Part shown: one piece after another, positions 1-11,040 of the stretch | Layout of the letters: the number at the start of each line of letters is the position of its first letter | Position numbering within the stretch: position 1 is the first letter of the stretch | Assembly (NCBI GenBank): GCA_007644065.1 | Contig: VJWN01000013.1 | Span: 1-64,000 of the forward strand | From: Margaritispora aquatica | Taxonomy: Eukaryota; Ascomycota; Leotiomycetes; Helotiales; Discinellaceae | Length of the DNA: 64,000 bases | Direction: 5' to 3' | Notes under the pieces: generated by a model | The model's input: the letters and a program-made list of their open reading frames with translations, nothing else | Databases searched by the model: none | What the model was told of the DNA's origin: nothing | Position numbers and translations under genes: made by a program

Positions 1-602
1 AACGATATTGAAGTCAAGCATCGCAATTCGAAGGACAGCTCGTATCAGCTTTCGAAAGGTAAGCTGGTTGTATCGACTCCGAAGGATACTCCGCCATTGA
101 AAGTTATAGTCTTGTAACAATCGTCCAATGAAAGCTGTCCCGAGCTCAAACACTTCGATTGCTGGGTCCCAATAGGGAAGTGGGAAATCTTTTTTAATAT
201 CAGCTGCTGGAGGGCTAAGAGGGCCACACTGCTCAAAGTTCTCGAGTGTGATTTGGCTTCGACGAAAAGTAAAGAGAGTAAGGTATTTGCTGCTATCCGT
301 TTTATGGAAGTGAAGTATATCGTCGGCGAAGTTAAATACCCACACGGAGTCGTATAGGCACTGGCGGGAATCACCGAAAGGGTATACGATATCGTATGTC
401 TGCTTCCACTTAAGGCCTAGACCGGATTTCAGAGCATCGAAGATGTAATCTGTCGGTCAGCCTGCCGGCTTCATACAAACATTCAAGAATACACACCTTC
501 GAGGATGCCATTAGTGATTCGAGCAAATAGACTCAAGGTAAGTTCATCATTGTTGAAGTCTTTGTGGAAACCTTGGTATACAACATCTATGGTGGCATGA
601 GC
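1..602 (-). CDS. Hypothetical protein, 3' part only (runs off the left edge)
   Basis: An open frame runs on the minus strand from about 602 to the left edge. It has one intron at 496-450 (GTGTGT donor, GACAG acceptor), so the exons are about 602-497 and 449-<1. The translated part is convincing protein: HATIDVVYQGFHKDFNND near the top, YPFGDSRQCLYDSVWVFNF in the middle, then an aromatic-rich stretch. No signal peptide or membrane segment is seen in this part. I do not recognise the family. The start exon is not resolved: upstream frames at 590-870 look like protein (AIERAMGALVYLV) but do not join in frame without guessing an intron. The gene could be intact with an extra intron or already decaying. 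Its C-terminus lies outside the window. Confidence 0.45.
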
Positions 603-1678
603 GTTACTTTTACGTTCAAGGGGATATCAACATTTATCAAACCTTCTTGCTTGACAAGGTATACAAGAGCACCCATGGCTCTTTCGATAGCAGCGTAATT
701 CGGTGCTTGGAATGCACAGGTCAATGTTGGCAGTGGAAGATAGACTAAGAAGCGGATTATTTGAGCACCGTGATACAATGCGGATTGTTATTTCTATACC
801 GGGAGAGGAGAGGTTGCCCGAATACTTCAGTGCAAAGGTTGTGACAGAAAAGATACCTACCAGAATTGACAAGCCACACGTGACTATCTTATGTCAATAT
901 GGTAGTGCTGTGCTCTATCAAGGCGCAGTTGGATGCTTATATAGAGCTCTCTATTGCTGTAGGAGTCTCTCCAGACTCTCTAATATCACTCTGTTCACCG
1001 ACGGCCTCTTCACATGATTTAGACCCATTCTCGTCTTGTCGTTACTACTTCAGAGATACGATAAGCGGTGACATCCTGGCGTAGCTCTTTCCTAGAGCTG
1101 TTCATAGCTCGAGAACTTATCTTACAGCAAAATACACTAAGCGAGAATCATAATATATGTAAGCTCATGTTTAAGCATACTTGAGTGCTTTACTATACAG
1201 TGCCTGAGACAAGGTAGGTAGACTCAACATCTCAATTCCTTATCTTTTATCTTACCCTGTTGCTACCCTCAGATGAAAGTGGCACATGGGTGGTCCCCAC
1301 TAGCAGCTTGTTTAAGGTAAGCTTTCCCGCCACGCCCGCCAATATTTAAACGACAAGCGAGAAGTGCCCAGACTGACCCTTGGAACCCTGTCAGCTCATT
1401 CTAGAGCTCGGCGGTCCCGGCTCTAAATGTGTCGTGATTAAGCCATACAATTGCGACGATAAGAATTTGACGGGAGTACCGCCAGAAGGAAGAGATCGAC
1501 AGCGCATATACCAGTATGCAATCTCGGTACAGATTGCATATATAATACTTAAAACCCCACCTTTTTAAGAAGAAAAAAATTGATCTTGCAGTCTTCTACA
1601 ATTGTCTTTGGAGCCCTTGACAAGCTCACCAACCATAGCAATTGAATCGCTTCTTGAATTGCTCCATAGGTATTCAAG
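603..1678. other. Intergenic / unresolved 5' part of the left-edge gene
   Basis: The stretch 603-870 holds minus-strand coding-like fragments in two frames that probably belong to the upstream exons of the truncated gene. From about 1090 to 1678 I see only non-coding sequence. It contains an AATATTTAAA AT box near 1341, which may serve the permease gene that starts at 1679. Confidence 0.4.
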
Positions 1679-3643
1679 ATGTCAGCCCCATTAGATGTGT
1701 ACAGCGACAAGAAGGAGCCGGATGTTGTTGAGCTTTCGGATGATCCTGATTCTATAACTGCAATTACTGCACTGGTTGCCGAAGGTACAAATTCCAAGTT
1801 TACCATGGTCCACGTTCTCTTTCTCTTGTGTTGCACAAATCGCTAACTTCATTCTCAAGATCACCAACATGAAATCAAGCTTAGAACAATGTCATGGCAG
1901 AAGGCAGCCTGGCTTCTTGTTGGTGACCAAGTTTGTCTTGCTATAATGGCTCAGACTTGGTCACTTAGTGTTTTGGGCTGGGTGCCAGGAATCATCACCA
2001 TGGTTGTTGCTGGTGTGTTGTTCTGGATCACTTCGATCACGATGCACAAGTTCATCATGAAGCATCCTCAGATCAAAGATATTTGTAAGTCGCACCTGAA
2101 TATTGCTGTTGGCACGACATCAAACAACGCGTCAAGAAGGCGTCCACGTCTTCAACATAACATCTACATGTTCGCAATGTCTCTCGCTAAAAGAAAATCC
2201 GGTGTATAACCTAGACTAACGCATATAATGCTAGGTGACTTCGGATACTACGCATTTGGGAAGAGTAAAATTGCCTACGAGTTCACCGGATTCATGTTAC
2301 TTGCCAATAACATTCTGTAAGTCTTGTGTCAAATGTCTGATGTTGGCTAAGAATTGGTTCAAGCCTTATTGGATTTCACGTCTTGACGGGAGCCAAAATC
2401 CTCAATACTCTATCGGATCATTCGATGTGTACGGTCATCTTCTCGGTGATTACAACGATTATCGGAGTCATAATGTCGATGCCTCGCACGCTGAATCATG
2501 TTTCCTTCATGTCCATGTTTTCTGGTAAGTCAGCTACTTCAGACTCTCTGTGACATTTCAAGCTAATCACTGGCCTTTCAAGCTGCATGCATGGGCCTTG
2601 CTATTCTTCTATTCCTCATTTTTGTGGGCATCGAGGATGCGCCTCTGTATGGGTACAATGGAGATTATCCCACCGATGGACTGGTAAGTACTCATTCCTA
2701 GTTGTTACTATAAGCAAAAGCATGTGAGGCATGCTTCTTGTGTATACATCTGACATATAATCTGCAGGTCAAGACATACGCCTTCCCACTGCCAGGCACT
2801 ACTTGGGTCGCATGCAGTAAGTTTCTTTCCTGTGGAGACATATCATCCCTGATAATGCGTACTGATTTTGTGTAGTGAACGCTGTCCTGAATATTACATT
2901 TCTCTGGGTCCCTCAAATCCTCTTCCCAACCTTCATCTCGGAGATGGAGAGGCCACAGGACTTTCCAAAGAGTCTAGCAGTGCTCGCTGCAATGTCGTCC
3001 ATCTTGTTCCTTGTACCACCCGCGATTGGTTTCCGTTACCTGGGTCAGTACTCGACCGCTCCCGCCTTTGGATCTCTTGGTGTCGTTGCGTATAAGAAAG
3101 CATCTTTCTCTTTCGTCATTGTTCCCACACTGGTCATTGGTGTTATCTACGCGAATGTTTCTGCAAAGTTTATTTACTTCCGTGTAATGGGAAAGTCGAG
3201 ACACGCCCACAGCAATACTTTGATCGGCTGGGGCATCTGGGGTCTTGTGATGGTTGTCATCTGGGCCATTGCTTTCATCTTCTCCGAAGTTGTGCCAAGC
3301 ATGGGCGACTTCTTGTCGTTGTTAGGAGCAGCTTTCGATTCCTTCTTTGGTTTTATTTTCTTTGCCGTGGCATACTATCAACTGTACAAGGGAAAGCTGT
3401 GGAATGGATTTGGACGATCGATCATGACTGTTACTCATGTTTTTATCATGCTCTGTGGCTTGTTCCTACTTGGACCAGGTTTATATGCAGCTGTTGAGGC
3501 CATTGTAGGTTTCTTCCATCGTTCTTTATCATGCATACTTGATCTTTGCTCTTGTGGCTTCGCTAACTTTCTTCCTTCAACAGATTGGAGATTACTCGGG
3601 GGGTACACGTCCGGCATTCAGCTGTGCCAATTTGGCAATCTAA
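1679..3643 (+). CDS. Amino-acid permease, AAAP family (N-system/MTR-like)
   Basis: Eight exons: 1679-1784, 1860-2084, 2235-2316, 2352-2524, 2583-2683, 2768-2816, 2876-3504, 3584-3643. They give 474 aa with matched phases. After an acidic cytosolic N-terminus (about 45 aa) comes MSWQKAAWLLVGDQVCLAIM, then roughly eleven hydrophobic spans with the glycine- and proline-rich loops usual for fungal AAAP transporters of the Neurospora MTR (N system) type. It is expected to import neutral amino acids by proton symport at the plasma membrane; the substrate cannot be read from sequence. The length matches the family (about 460-490 aa). The start was chosen because it opens the acidic N-tail in frame with exon 2; the next Met lies inside TM-proximal sequence. 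The gene looks intact. Confidence 0.88.
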
Positions 3644-3977
3644 AGAGAGACCATAGAGAGTCTGGTCAATGCATTGATTTAGAATAGATGCTCGAGTTGT
3701 TTTGAACCGGAATACTATATATGAGTCACATTACCATTTGAGGTGATTGCTTTAACGAGTTGTGACTGAGATTCTTGTGTGTACATGTGACCAAGTACCC
3801 GAAGCTCGCTTAAAATATACAGATGGACAAACCACACACCGCAAAGTTACCTAGCCAGCCAACCCATTCATTCATCCTCCAACACGAGTAAGCACTATTT
3901 CTACATTTGTTAGCCAATAAATTATATTTCATCGAACAGAGAGGGCGAATTGCTCCAAAGAAAAGATATGTACATAC
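3644..3977. other. Convergent 3' intergenic region
   Basis: This lies between the stop codons of the permease (+) and the small secreted protein (-). It is AT-rich 3'-UTR-like sequence, and I see no gene or repeat in it. Confidence 0.5.
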
Positions 3978-4642
3978 TTAGGAGGAGATCGAAATCTTTT
4001 TGATGGTGACGGGCGCACTGCCATCCTGGCTGCTTCCATCCGAGTTCCAGATCAAAGCCCAGACACCACTGACAGCGGTCGCCTGTGCCCAGAATTGACT
4101 GAGATAGTTCTCTTTACTGTCTATGAACACCACCTGGCCACCAAACATAGAAAATCCGATGGTTGAAGCCCTGGCGAGGGTGGCGTTTGGGGAGACGAAG
4201 CCCGCTTGGGTAAATCCGTCCTCAATGATGTAAAAAGATCCCACGGAGGTACTATTATCCACTAAAGAATTACAATGTCAGCTTGCTAGGTCTGACAACT
4301 CAGGATGCGGGTCGGGCATCAGTAAGTGATGCGGAACTCACCTGTTCCATTCCATGGGATGTCGCCACTATTGGTGATATCAAAGGTCAACGAGGAGAAA
4401 TTGGTAGTGACTGTATCCATGATATATGCGAGGCCTGACGACTGTTATTTCCTATGTCTTGTTACATTTAAGGAGTACTCACCATCGGTTTTGCCATAGA
4501 CAAGTGACAGTCCTGATATGTTCGTACCATACGCGTAAAGCGTTACATCGTCTTGGGCTGCTCTCGCATGAATGAAATGAGTTTTTGCCACACAGACTTG
4601 GGACAAGAAGAAGAGGGACGAGATTGTTTTAAAGGAAACCAT
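3978..4642 (-). CDS. Small secreted protein of a conserved ascomycete family
   Basis: Three exons (4642-4483, 4434-4342, 4261-3978) give 178 aa. Residues 1-19 (MVSFKTISSLFFLSQVCVAK) are a signal peptide. The mature part has LYAYGTNISGLSLVYG, DGLAYIMDTV, several N-glycosylation sequons (NISG, NFSS, NGTG, NSTS) and a C-terminal QFWAQATAVSGVWALIWNSD block, ending with VTIKKISISS. From memory, secreted proteins with the same LYAYGTNISGL...FW...WSLYWN pattern occur in Trichoderma, Fusarium and Leotiomycetes, but I know of no function. Exon 2 starts at the second of two nearby AGs because this restores the family-like DGLAYI. No Kex2 site is seen, and Cys is nearly absent in the mature part. An extracellular role is inferred only from the signal peptide. 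Confidence 0.75.
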
Positions 4643-6500
4643 GATGAGAGTTGGGGAAAGGAGTGACTATCAGTAGAAACGTGGATTGCGTTAAAGAAGA
4701 GGAAGCAGCTTCTATAATGATGCTGAATGAAATGAACATTGCAAAAGATTGCTGCCACTTCTTAAGCAATCCTCTCAAGCAAGATGGAGTAATTGCTGTG
4801 ATCTCAATGCCGCATAGAATTCAAACGTTCCGATGACTTACGTATACCCTCGCAGCACCCGTTCCCTTCGAACTGCCATCATTCCAAGGCTCTAGAACAC
4901 TTGTGAAGAGAAGGATTGAATTGTCCATTAAACTTCGGGACCGACAATCTTGTGGACTTGCTTTGCCGGTGTCACCACAAACTCAGGCGTGTAGCAACGT
5001 AATCATCTTGTTGATAGCAATGTTTCTGGCGATTAAGATTCAAAGATTCAATAGTTCCATGCAGGTATAGCTCATCAGGAGAGAAGTGTACTGGCCGGCA
5101 AATCGCCTTCTACAGCTAGATGTGGATCTTGTAAACAAGGGTCCACAAACATATATACAGGATCACAATGACTCAAATCAGATTATGCTTTGGTGAGAAA
5201 GAGGGGAGAATATGTGACTAAACTTAGACTCAAAGCCAAAAATGGAGTCGACAGCATTGACAATGACCGAGTTGGGACGAAGTGGGACAAAATGGGGTTG
5301 ACGTTGGTCTTTTGAGACACAGGGCAGTGTGGCGGGAGAAGACACCCGTAAGAAGATCTAAAGCCACGCAAGCCACACCCCGGCAGTTCGACCACTAAGC
5401 CCCATATCAACATCCCCGATATGCCTTACCCGCATATATTTCCGCCCGAGTACGAAAAGAAAGAAGCAAGTAAGTGGTTGCAACCGACGACTCCATACTG
5501 AAATAGCTAATATCAGGGAAACACAAGCTTTACCTCGGCTCCCCTTGCCTCCCCTATTGTCTTGCTGCACCTCGTCACATCCCAGCCCACCCTTTGACGC
5601 TGAGTCTGAAACAAACCTTCTCTGGCTGTCTAGGTCTCTTCAGGTGCTAGCATGATTCAGGTACAGAGATAGAGTTCTTTTCTGTGTGTGCACTATACGC
5701 AAATGCTTGTTTTCAGCTCGGCTCGGCTTAGCTATGATGCTATTCGATTTTCGATTCGAGGGAACCAAATGTTTGACTTCAGTATTCCAGCTCCTTCTCT
5801 TCTGAAAAATGCTTAGAACAAATTGCGTGGTTCTCCAGTTATCAGTCAATGCATCCTATCACGAATTTTCATGTAATTGTATGATCTGTAGTGCGGTTAC
5901 CTTGTCGCCGAGGACCCGTCGAACTGTTTTAACCGCTTCGAGAATGTGCCTTTCGCCATCTCCTATCGAGCTATATCGAACTAGCCAGAGCTAAGTGGCC
6001 GCGTGCATGATGTTTCTCTGGTCCCCTGGTGGGTCAACGTCACTTCGGACGAGGCTTCGCTGCGGTCTGTTTTGTTTGCACTGATCATTGGAATCTCTAC
6101 AGTCGGTCCCGATGACCAAGGTGAAGAGACGAACAAGCCTACACAGTCCACACAAGTCGAGCTATCGAAACATTCTAAGACTATTCAGGACGAGATATCC
6201 TTTGATGGCCACAGCGAACCGCTGCTATCTCGATTCTATTATTAGCGAAATGTCATGATCTTTGGCTCAGCCAGGAAGGAAAGCCGCGTTCTCGTCAAGA
6301 TCGTGCTATGATGGATAAAGCGTATGTAAACTGAAGATTTCTGGTGTTATCCATGAAGTGTAATCCTTGCCCATATATAAGTCACTGTAAGCCACTTCTG
6401 ATTTGAATTTCCTTCCCATCCTCAAACTATTGGCTTCCACACTTCTTTCACACTCATTGACTACATTTTTATATTGTAGACCTCTTTGCCTCCTCAAGAG
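4643..6500. other. Intergenic region upstream of the laccase
   Basis: This 1.9-kb stretch lies between two divergent genes. Short open frames at 5183-5570 and 6003-6245 lack introns, start context or family features, so I do not call genes. It likely holds the promoters of both neighbours. Confidence 0.45.
6374..6380 (+). promoter_or_regulatory. TATA box of the laccase gene
   Basis: TATATAA lies 121 bp before the laccase ATG and is followed by a pyrimidine-rich leader (TTCCTTCCCATCC, CTTCTTTCACAC) typical of fungal transcription starts. Confidence 0.5.
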
Positions 6501-8600
6501 ATGCTTCTCTCATCTGTTTTTCTGGCATCGCTTGCCCTGCCAGTTGCATTTTGCGCACCTAGGTTTTCGAAACGATGCGTCAATAGTGCATCGGATAGAT
6601 CCTGTTGGGGAGACTACGACCTATCAACCAACTACTATGATATCGTCCCCGATACAGGTGTCACTCGTGAATACTGGTTCAATATTCAGAATGGTACAGC
6701 TTCACCAGATGGTGTTGAAAGAATTGTCCTCACCGTCAATGGCACTTTTCCTGGTCCAACCATTATCGCCGATTGGGGAGATACAGTTGGTAATTTTCAC
6801 TTGCGAAGATACTGAATTCCACTCTAACACAACTAAAGTTGTACATGTTACGAACTCCATGCAGAACAACGGCACTGGCATTCACTTCCACGGCATTCGC
6901 CAGAATTATACCAACTAGTATGTGCTGAGGTGTTAAGCGAGGAGTGCATGCTGATTTTCGCTTAGCATGGATGGTGTGCCATCAATTACCCAATGTCCGA
7001 TAGCACCGGGAGAATCATTTACATACCAATGGTCAGTCTTCTCGTCCTTGATAAACAAATTGCTATTTTTCCTTTTTTTTTCTTTCTTTCAATGGTTATC
7101 TTCTTGCCTTAGTACTAATACCAACACAGGCGGGCTACACAGTACGGAAGCAGCTGGTATCACTCTCACTTCTACGTTGTACGCTTCACACCTCCTCAAT
7201 ATACTGTAAAGATGACACAATCTGATCTATCAATAGCAAGCCTGGGACGGAGTCGCAGGAGGTATCATTATCAATGGTCCTGCAACAGCAAACTATGATG
7301 TTGATCTTGGAAATTTATTCCTCAACGACTGGTCCCATTCTACAGCAGATGTCCTAGCCCTTCAAGCAGCTGCCAGTGGACCTCCTACTTCGGACAATTG
7401 CCTCATTAACGGCACGAATGTCTATGACGATGTCGGAAGTCGGTTTGAAACGTCATTCGTTGCAGGAACCAAGTATCGCATTCGGCTGGTGAATGGTGCT
7501 GCAGACACTCACTTTCGTTTTATGATAGATAACCGTATGTTAATCCAAAACTTCGCAGAGCTCCCAATAACACGCAGCAGATACGATGGAAGTCATCTCT
7601 ACAGACTTCGTCCCGATAGTTCCATACAACACCACAGCGGTCTCGATTGGCATGGGCCAGCGATATGACGTTGTCGTGACAGCATCTGAGGGCTCAGGCG
7701 ACTTCTGGTTACGTGCCATTCCACAAGAGTCCTGTAGTGATAACGACAATGTTGACAACATACTGGGCATTGTCCGGTATGATAGTTCGTCCACCTCAGA
7801 CCCTACAACAACAGCATATACATTCACCGACTCCTGTGAGGACGAGGATATTTCAACGTTGGTTCCATACCTGGCTGTAGATGTCTCATCAACCTACGAT
7901 ATCGAAGATGATTTCGCAGTTACACTCGCTCGAGCCAATAGTGAGTTCATCTTATTACCTTTCTTGCCTTTGTACACACCCAGGGTGCTTTAAATGATGC
8001 TTGTATACCACTCAATCGTTTTCGTATTCAGAGTTGCTTTTGATTGATGTGGCTGGGATATACTAACTACTACCAACAGATCTCGTATATTGGGAAATGG
8101 CCGGAATCAGCTTTGTGAACGAGTGGGATTACCCTACTGTGCTTCAAGTTGCAGAAGGAAACGACACCTGGGGTACTGACCAACACATAATCGAGCTTCC
8201 AACCGCCAACGAGTGGGTGTACTTCGTAATCTCAACGACTTTCGCACAAGCCCACCCAATACATCTGCACGGCCATGATTTCTGGGTTCTCGCCCAAGGA
8301 ACAGGAACATTTGAAGCCTCGACAGTTAGCTTAGCAACTGGAAATGCTCCAAGAAGGGATGTCGCAATGCTGCCAGCATCCGGATATCTTGTCCTCGCTT
8401 ATTACACAGACAACCCGGGCGCGTGGTTGATGCATTGCCATATCGCATGGCATACATCCGAGGGATTTGCGCTTCAGCTTCTCGAGCGTGAGTCTGAGAT
8501 GGTTGCGCTAATGGATGTGACTGCTGTGAACGACACATGCACAAGCTGGGCTGCTTACGCTGCAGCGGATGGTATTGTGCAGGATGACTCTGGGGTGTAA
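6501..8600 (+). CDS. Laccase (multicopper oxidase), secreted
   Basis: Seven exons: 6501-6789, 6839-6917, 6966-7031, 7130-7178, 7237-7534, 7581-7940, 8080-8600. They give 553 aa. Signal peptide MLLSSVFLASLALPVAFCAP, then a Kex2-type SKR before the mature chain. All four copper signatures are present: GTGIHFHGIRQ, GSSWYHSHF, HPIHLHGHDFW and HCHIAWHTSEGFALQLLE. The residue ten after the T1 cysteine is Phe, the non-coordinating type linked to higher redox potential. The chain ends in DSGV, close to the DSGL C-terminal plug of ascomycete laccases. It oxidises phenols outside the cell and reduces O2 to water; roles in pigment, lignin or detoxification are not decided by sequence. The start at 6501 was preferred over an in-frame Met at 6486 because it opens directly on the signal peptide. 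The last intron has a perfect TACTAAC branch site (8061). The gene looks intact. Confidence 0.95.
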
Positions 8601-9392
8601 AGTTAAAGTAAGCAAGTGATGTTGGACATAGCGGCATGAGGAAAGTCTTGTGGCACTTCATATATCACTTGTTGCTTCTTGGCGAAGATGTGTAGGAAGC
8701 AGGCTCTAGGCTTTATATAGGTCGTTGCAGCATAATTTGAAACCAAAACTTGACATTCCAACCTAAATCTTCCCTTTAGCTCGTCGCCTAATTACTTATT
8801 TTTATAATTGGCATACTGCTCCCTTCCTTTCTAAAGCTTGAGAATCAGTCTCCGAATCGTCATTCTTGTGCGTTGCAACTACTAATGTGTGCGATCACAT
8901 GAAGATTTGCGCAAAATGCAATATTTTCTATAACCAACACCCGATGGTCTCATGAGGGACTCTACTTGTAAGATGCAACAAGTAGTTCACTATCGCCAAA
9001 TAGTTTTTTCATCTAAGATCTCTAAGCTGTTTGACATTGGAGACAGCGATGATATGTTTTGCTTTATCTGAAAGACCGGGACTTTCAGTCGTGGCAATCT
9101 CACTGGTGCAACTCATCCCTGCTAAACAATATTGAAACTCAATTGTCGGTTCGCATGGCATTCCATGTGTAGAGTACTTTACGATTTAGACAAGAGCCAA
9201 GGAAGATTTCGACGGGCTGTTTCCAAAGGTGAGCTGGTTGGTGATGAAGGCATTGAGAAGATGAAAATTAAGATTCAATATCATGAAATTCAGTAGACAA
9301 AAAAAATAATAGGCTGTAGCGAAAGTAGGTTCATACATATTCATAAGCAATGGTATTCCTAATTGACTAGTACAGCAACTATGCATTATCCC
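8601..9392. other. Convergent 3' intergenic region
   Basis: AT-rich sequence between the 3' ends of the laccase and the PRCC-like gene. No supported gene or repeat is seen. Confidence 0.5.
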
Positions 9393-10565
9393 CTACCACC
9401 CGTATCGGCTACTGGCTTCGGCACGATTATTCTTCCCCTTCGCAAAACTCTCTTCTAGAGCTTCCTTCTGGCTTTGGGCCGCATTGACTAATTGCTTCAA
9501 GCTATGCTTACCAGGAGCAATAGCTCTGACTGGGTTGTGTGAAACCTGCTCACCAGCAGCTCTGAGCTGCTCGTTGTGCAGATATTCTTGGTCCGTATTG
9601 AAGTTAATAATCTTCGTTGCTGCCTGACCTCGACTGCCCTTTTGTCGTCCAAACAATTGTCTTTTCTCTGCAGCAGAAAGATTCAGATCCCCAGCTATAT
9701 CGTCAAGTGACTGTGAGACAGGTGGTGTTGGAACTGGTGGAAGATGACTTGAAAAGCTCGTGTTCGGAGTATAATCTTCATACGAAGGTGTTAAGCTGGA
9801 CTGCTCTAGAGACTCATCATCGTCTTGACCTTCCACTACCTCCTGAATCATCATTGGGGTGTAGTCTCCGCTCGAAGTCGAGATGGGCAATTTTTCAGAA
9901 TCAGTACCTATGGAAAACAAAGAAACCTTGGCTCGTGGCGCTGGAGTTTCGGGAGGTGGGTTGGCGATTGTCTGCGAGATAGATGTCTTTGCAATACTCA
10001 CCACAGAGGTTGGCTTTTTCTTCTTCGATTTGTTGGCTACAGAGAGTGGTCTGAACATCAACGGCTTCCCAACGAGCTTGACCTCATCTGCAGGAATTTG
10101 CACCAGAGAATCTTGGGTCTCAGCTGAAGGCAGGCTTGAATTTGCCGAATTCTGCGAGCTATACATGCTTTGGGCTGCTCCATCAGGCTCTCGTCTGGCT
10201 TCGGATTCCCTATTGAAGGCTGGGGTAGCTCCAGTCTTGAGATTTACACCAGCACCAAGTCCACCTCTTGTTGCGCCTCCACCTAGTGTCGCGGTTGGGG
10301 GTGCTGTTCTCTTCGGAGCTGGCAGAAATGAGTTGAACCCACTGAAGGCACCTCCGCTTGTCTTTACACGTTTTGCTTGAGGGGCATCTTCATGGGCTGA
10401 GTCTCTTGTAGTGGTTGATTGAGGCAAAGAAACTGTGATCTTGCCAGGGTTTGAACGGTCAACAACCTTTCGAAAACCTGATTTCGATAAAGGAGCAGCA
10501 GAATTTGCGATCGGCTGCTCTTCAGCCTCAGAGGCATCTGAATCGGAGTAGTCGACAAGTGCCAT
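9393..10565 (-). CDS. PRCC-domain protein (mitotic checkpoint/splicing factor family)
   Basis: A single exon of 390 aa. The start MALVDYSDSDASEAEEQ is the acidic N-terminus typical of PRCC homologues. A long low-complexity Pro/Ser/Thr-rich middle follows, with the basic patch NKSKKKKPTSVV near residue 180. The C-terminal 100 residues carry the conserved PRCC block (IINFNTDQEYLHNEQLRAAG, HNPVRAIAPGKHSLKQL, then AQSQKEALEESFAKGK, ending RYGW). Human PRCC binds MAD2B and associates with pre-mRNA splicing factors, so a nuclear role is expected here; the fungal function is inferred. It is divergent from SIN1 with 475 bp between start codons. There are no introns, unlike most neighbours, which fits a conserved basic-function gene. 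Confidence 0.85.
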   Translation of the reverse strand: MALVDYSDSDASEAEEQPIANSAAPLSKSGFRKVVDRSNPGKITVSLPQSTTTRDSAHEDAPQAKRVKTSGGAFSGFNSFLPAPKRTAPPTATLGGGATRGGLGAGVNLKTGATPAFNRESEARREPDGAAQSMYSSQNSANSSLPSAETQDSLVQIPADEVKLVGKPLMFRPLSVANKSKKKKPTSVVSIAKTSISQTIANPPPETPAPRAKVSLFSIGTDSEKLPISTSSGDYTPMMIQEVVEGQDDDESLEQSSLTPSYEDYTPNTSFSSHLPPVPTPPVSQSLDDIAGDLNLSAAEKRQLFGRQKGSRGQAATKIINFNTDQEYLHNEQLRAAGEQVSHNPVRAIAPGKHSLKQLVNAAQSQKEALEESFAKGKNNRAEASSRYGW

Positions 10566-11040
10566 TTCGAAAGAGGCTGTTGTGTAGTTTGGCAGTGTTT
10601 GGTGACGCGGTATAACAATCAGTGAGGCATGTTTGGTGTCTCGAGGTTGCCGACAAGGCTGACATATGTAGGTACCTGAAAATCGGATAGTCTAGCCTAG
10701 ATAGGGATTTGCGCATGCTATCATCAGACATGATGAAGCAAGGCTGATGTTTCAACTCCACTTCTGTCCATTGATTGTGCATAACAGCAGGCAACTTACC
10801 TCAAACTTCATATTATTCTCGATATCTTGAAGTCGGATTGAAATTTCTGTGACTGCCTCTAGTGCTACCTTGTTGCGCCTGATGATCAGGAAAGTTCAGT
10901 TGCCCCTGTTGCTCCCTGAATCTTGTCTCCTCAACCTCAATGATACCACTCTGTATTATTTGGGGACTTGGACCAGAGAATATTGATTCATCACAACATA
11001 TTTACGCAGATATTGCTAGGCTTCAATTCATAGTTGCATC
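10566..11040. promoter_or_regulatory. Bidirectional promoter region, PRCC-like / SIN1
   Basis: 475 bp between divergent start codons. A CCATTGATTG (inverted CCAAT-like) box lies near 10770. No ORF is supported. Shared regulation of both genes is possible but only inferred from the spacing. Confidence 0.4.

Noticed and set aside
10364..10794. Minus-strand ORFs of 84 and 88 codons at the PRCC start
   Set aside because: They are out of frame with the conserved protein and only overlap its 5' end and leader.
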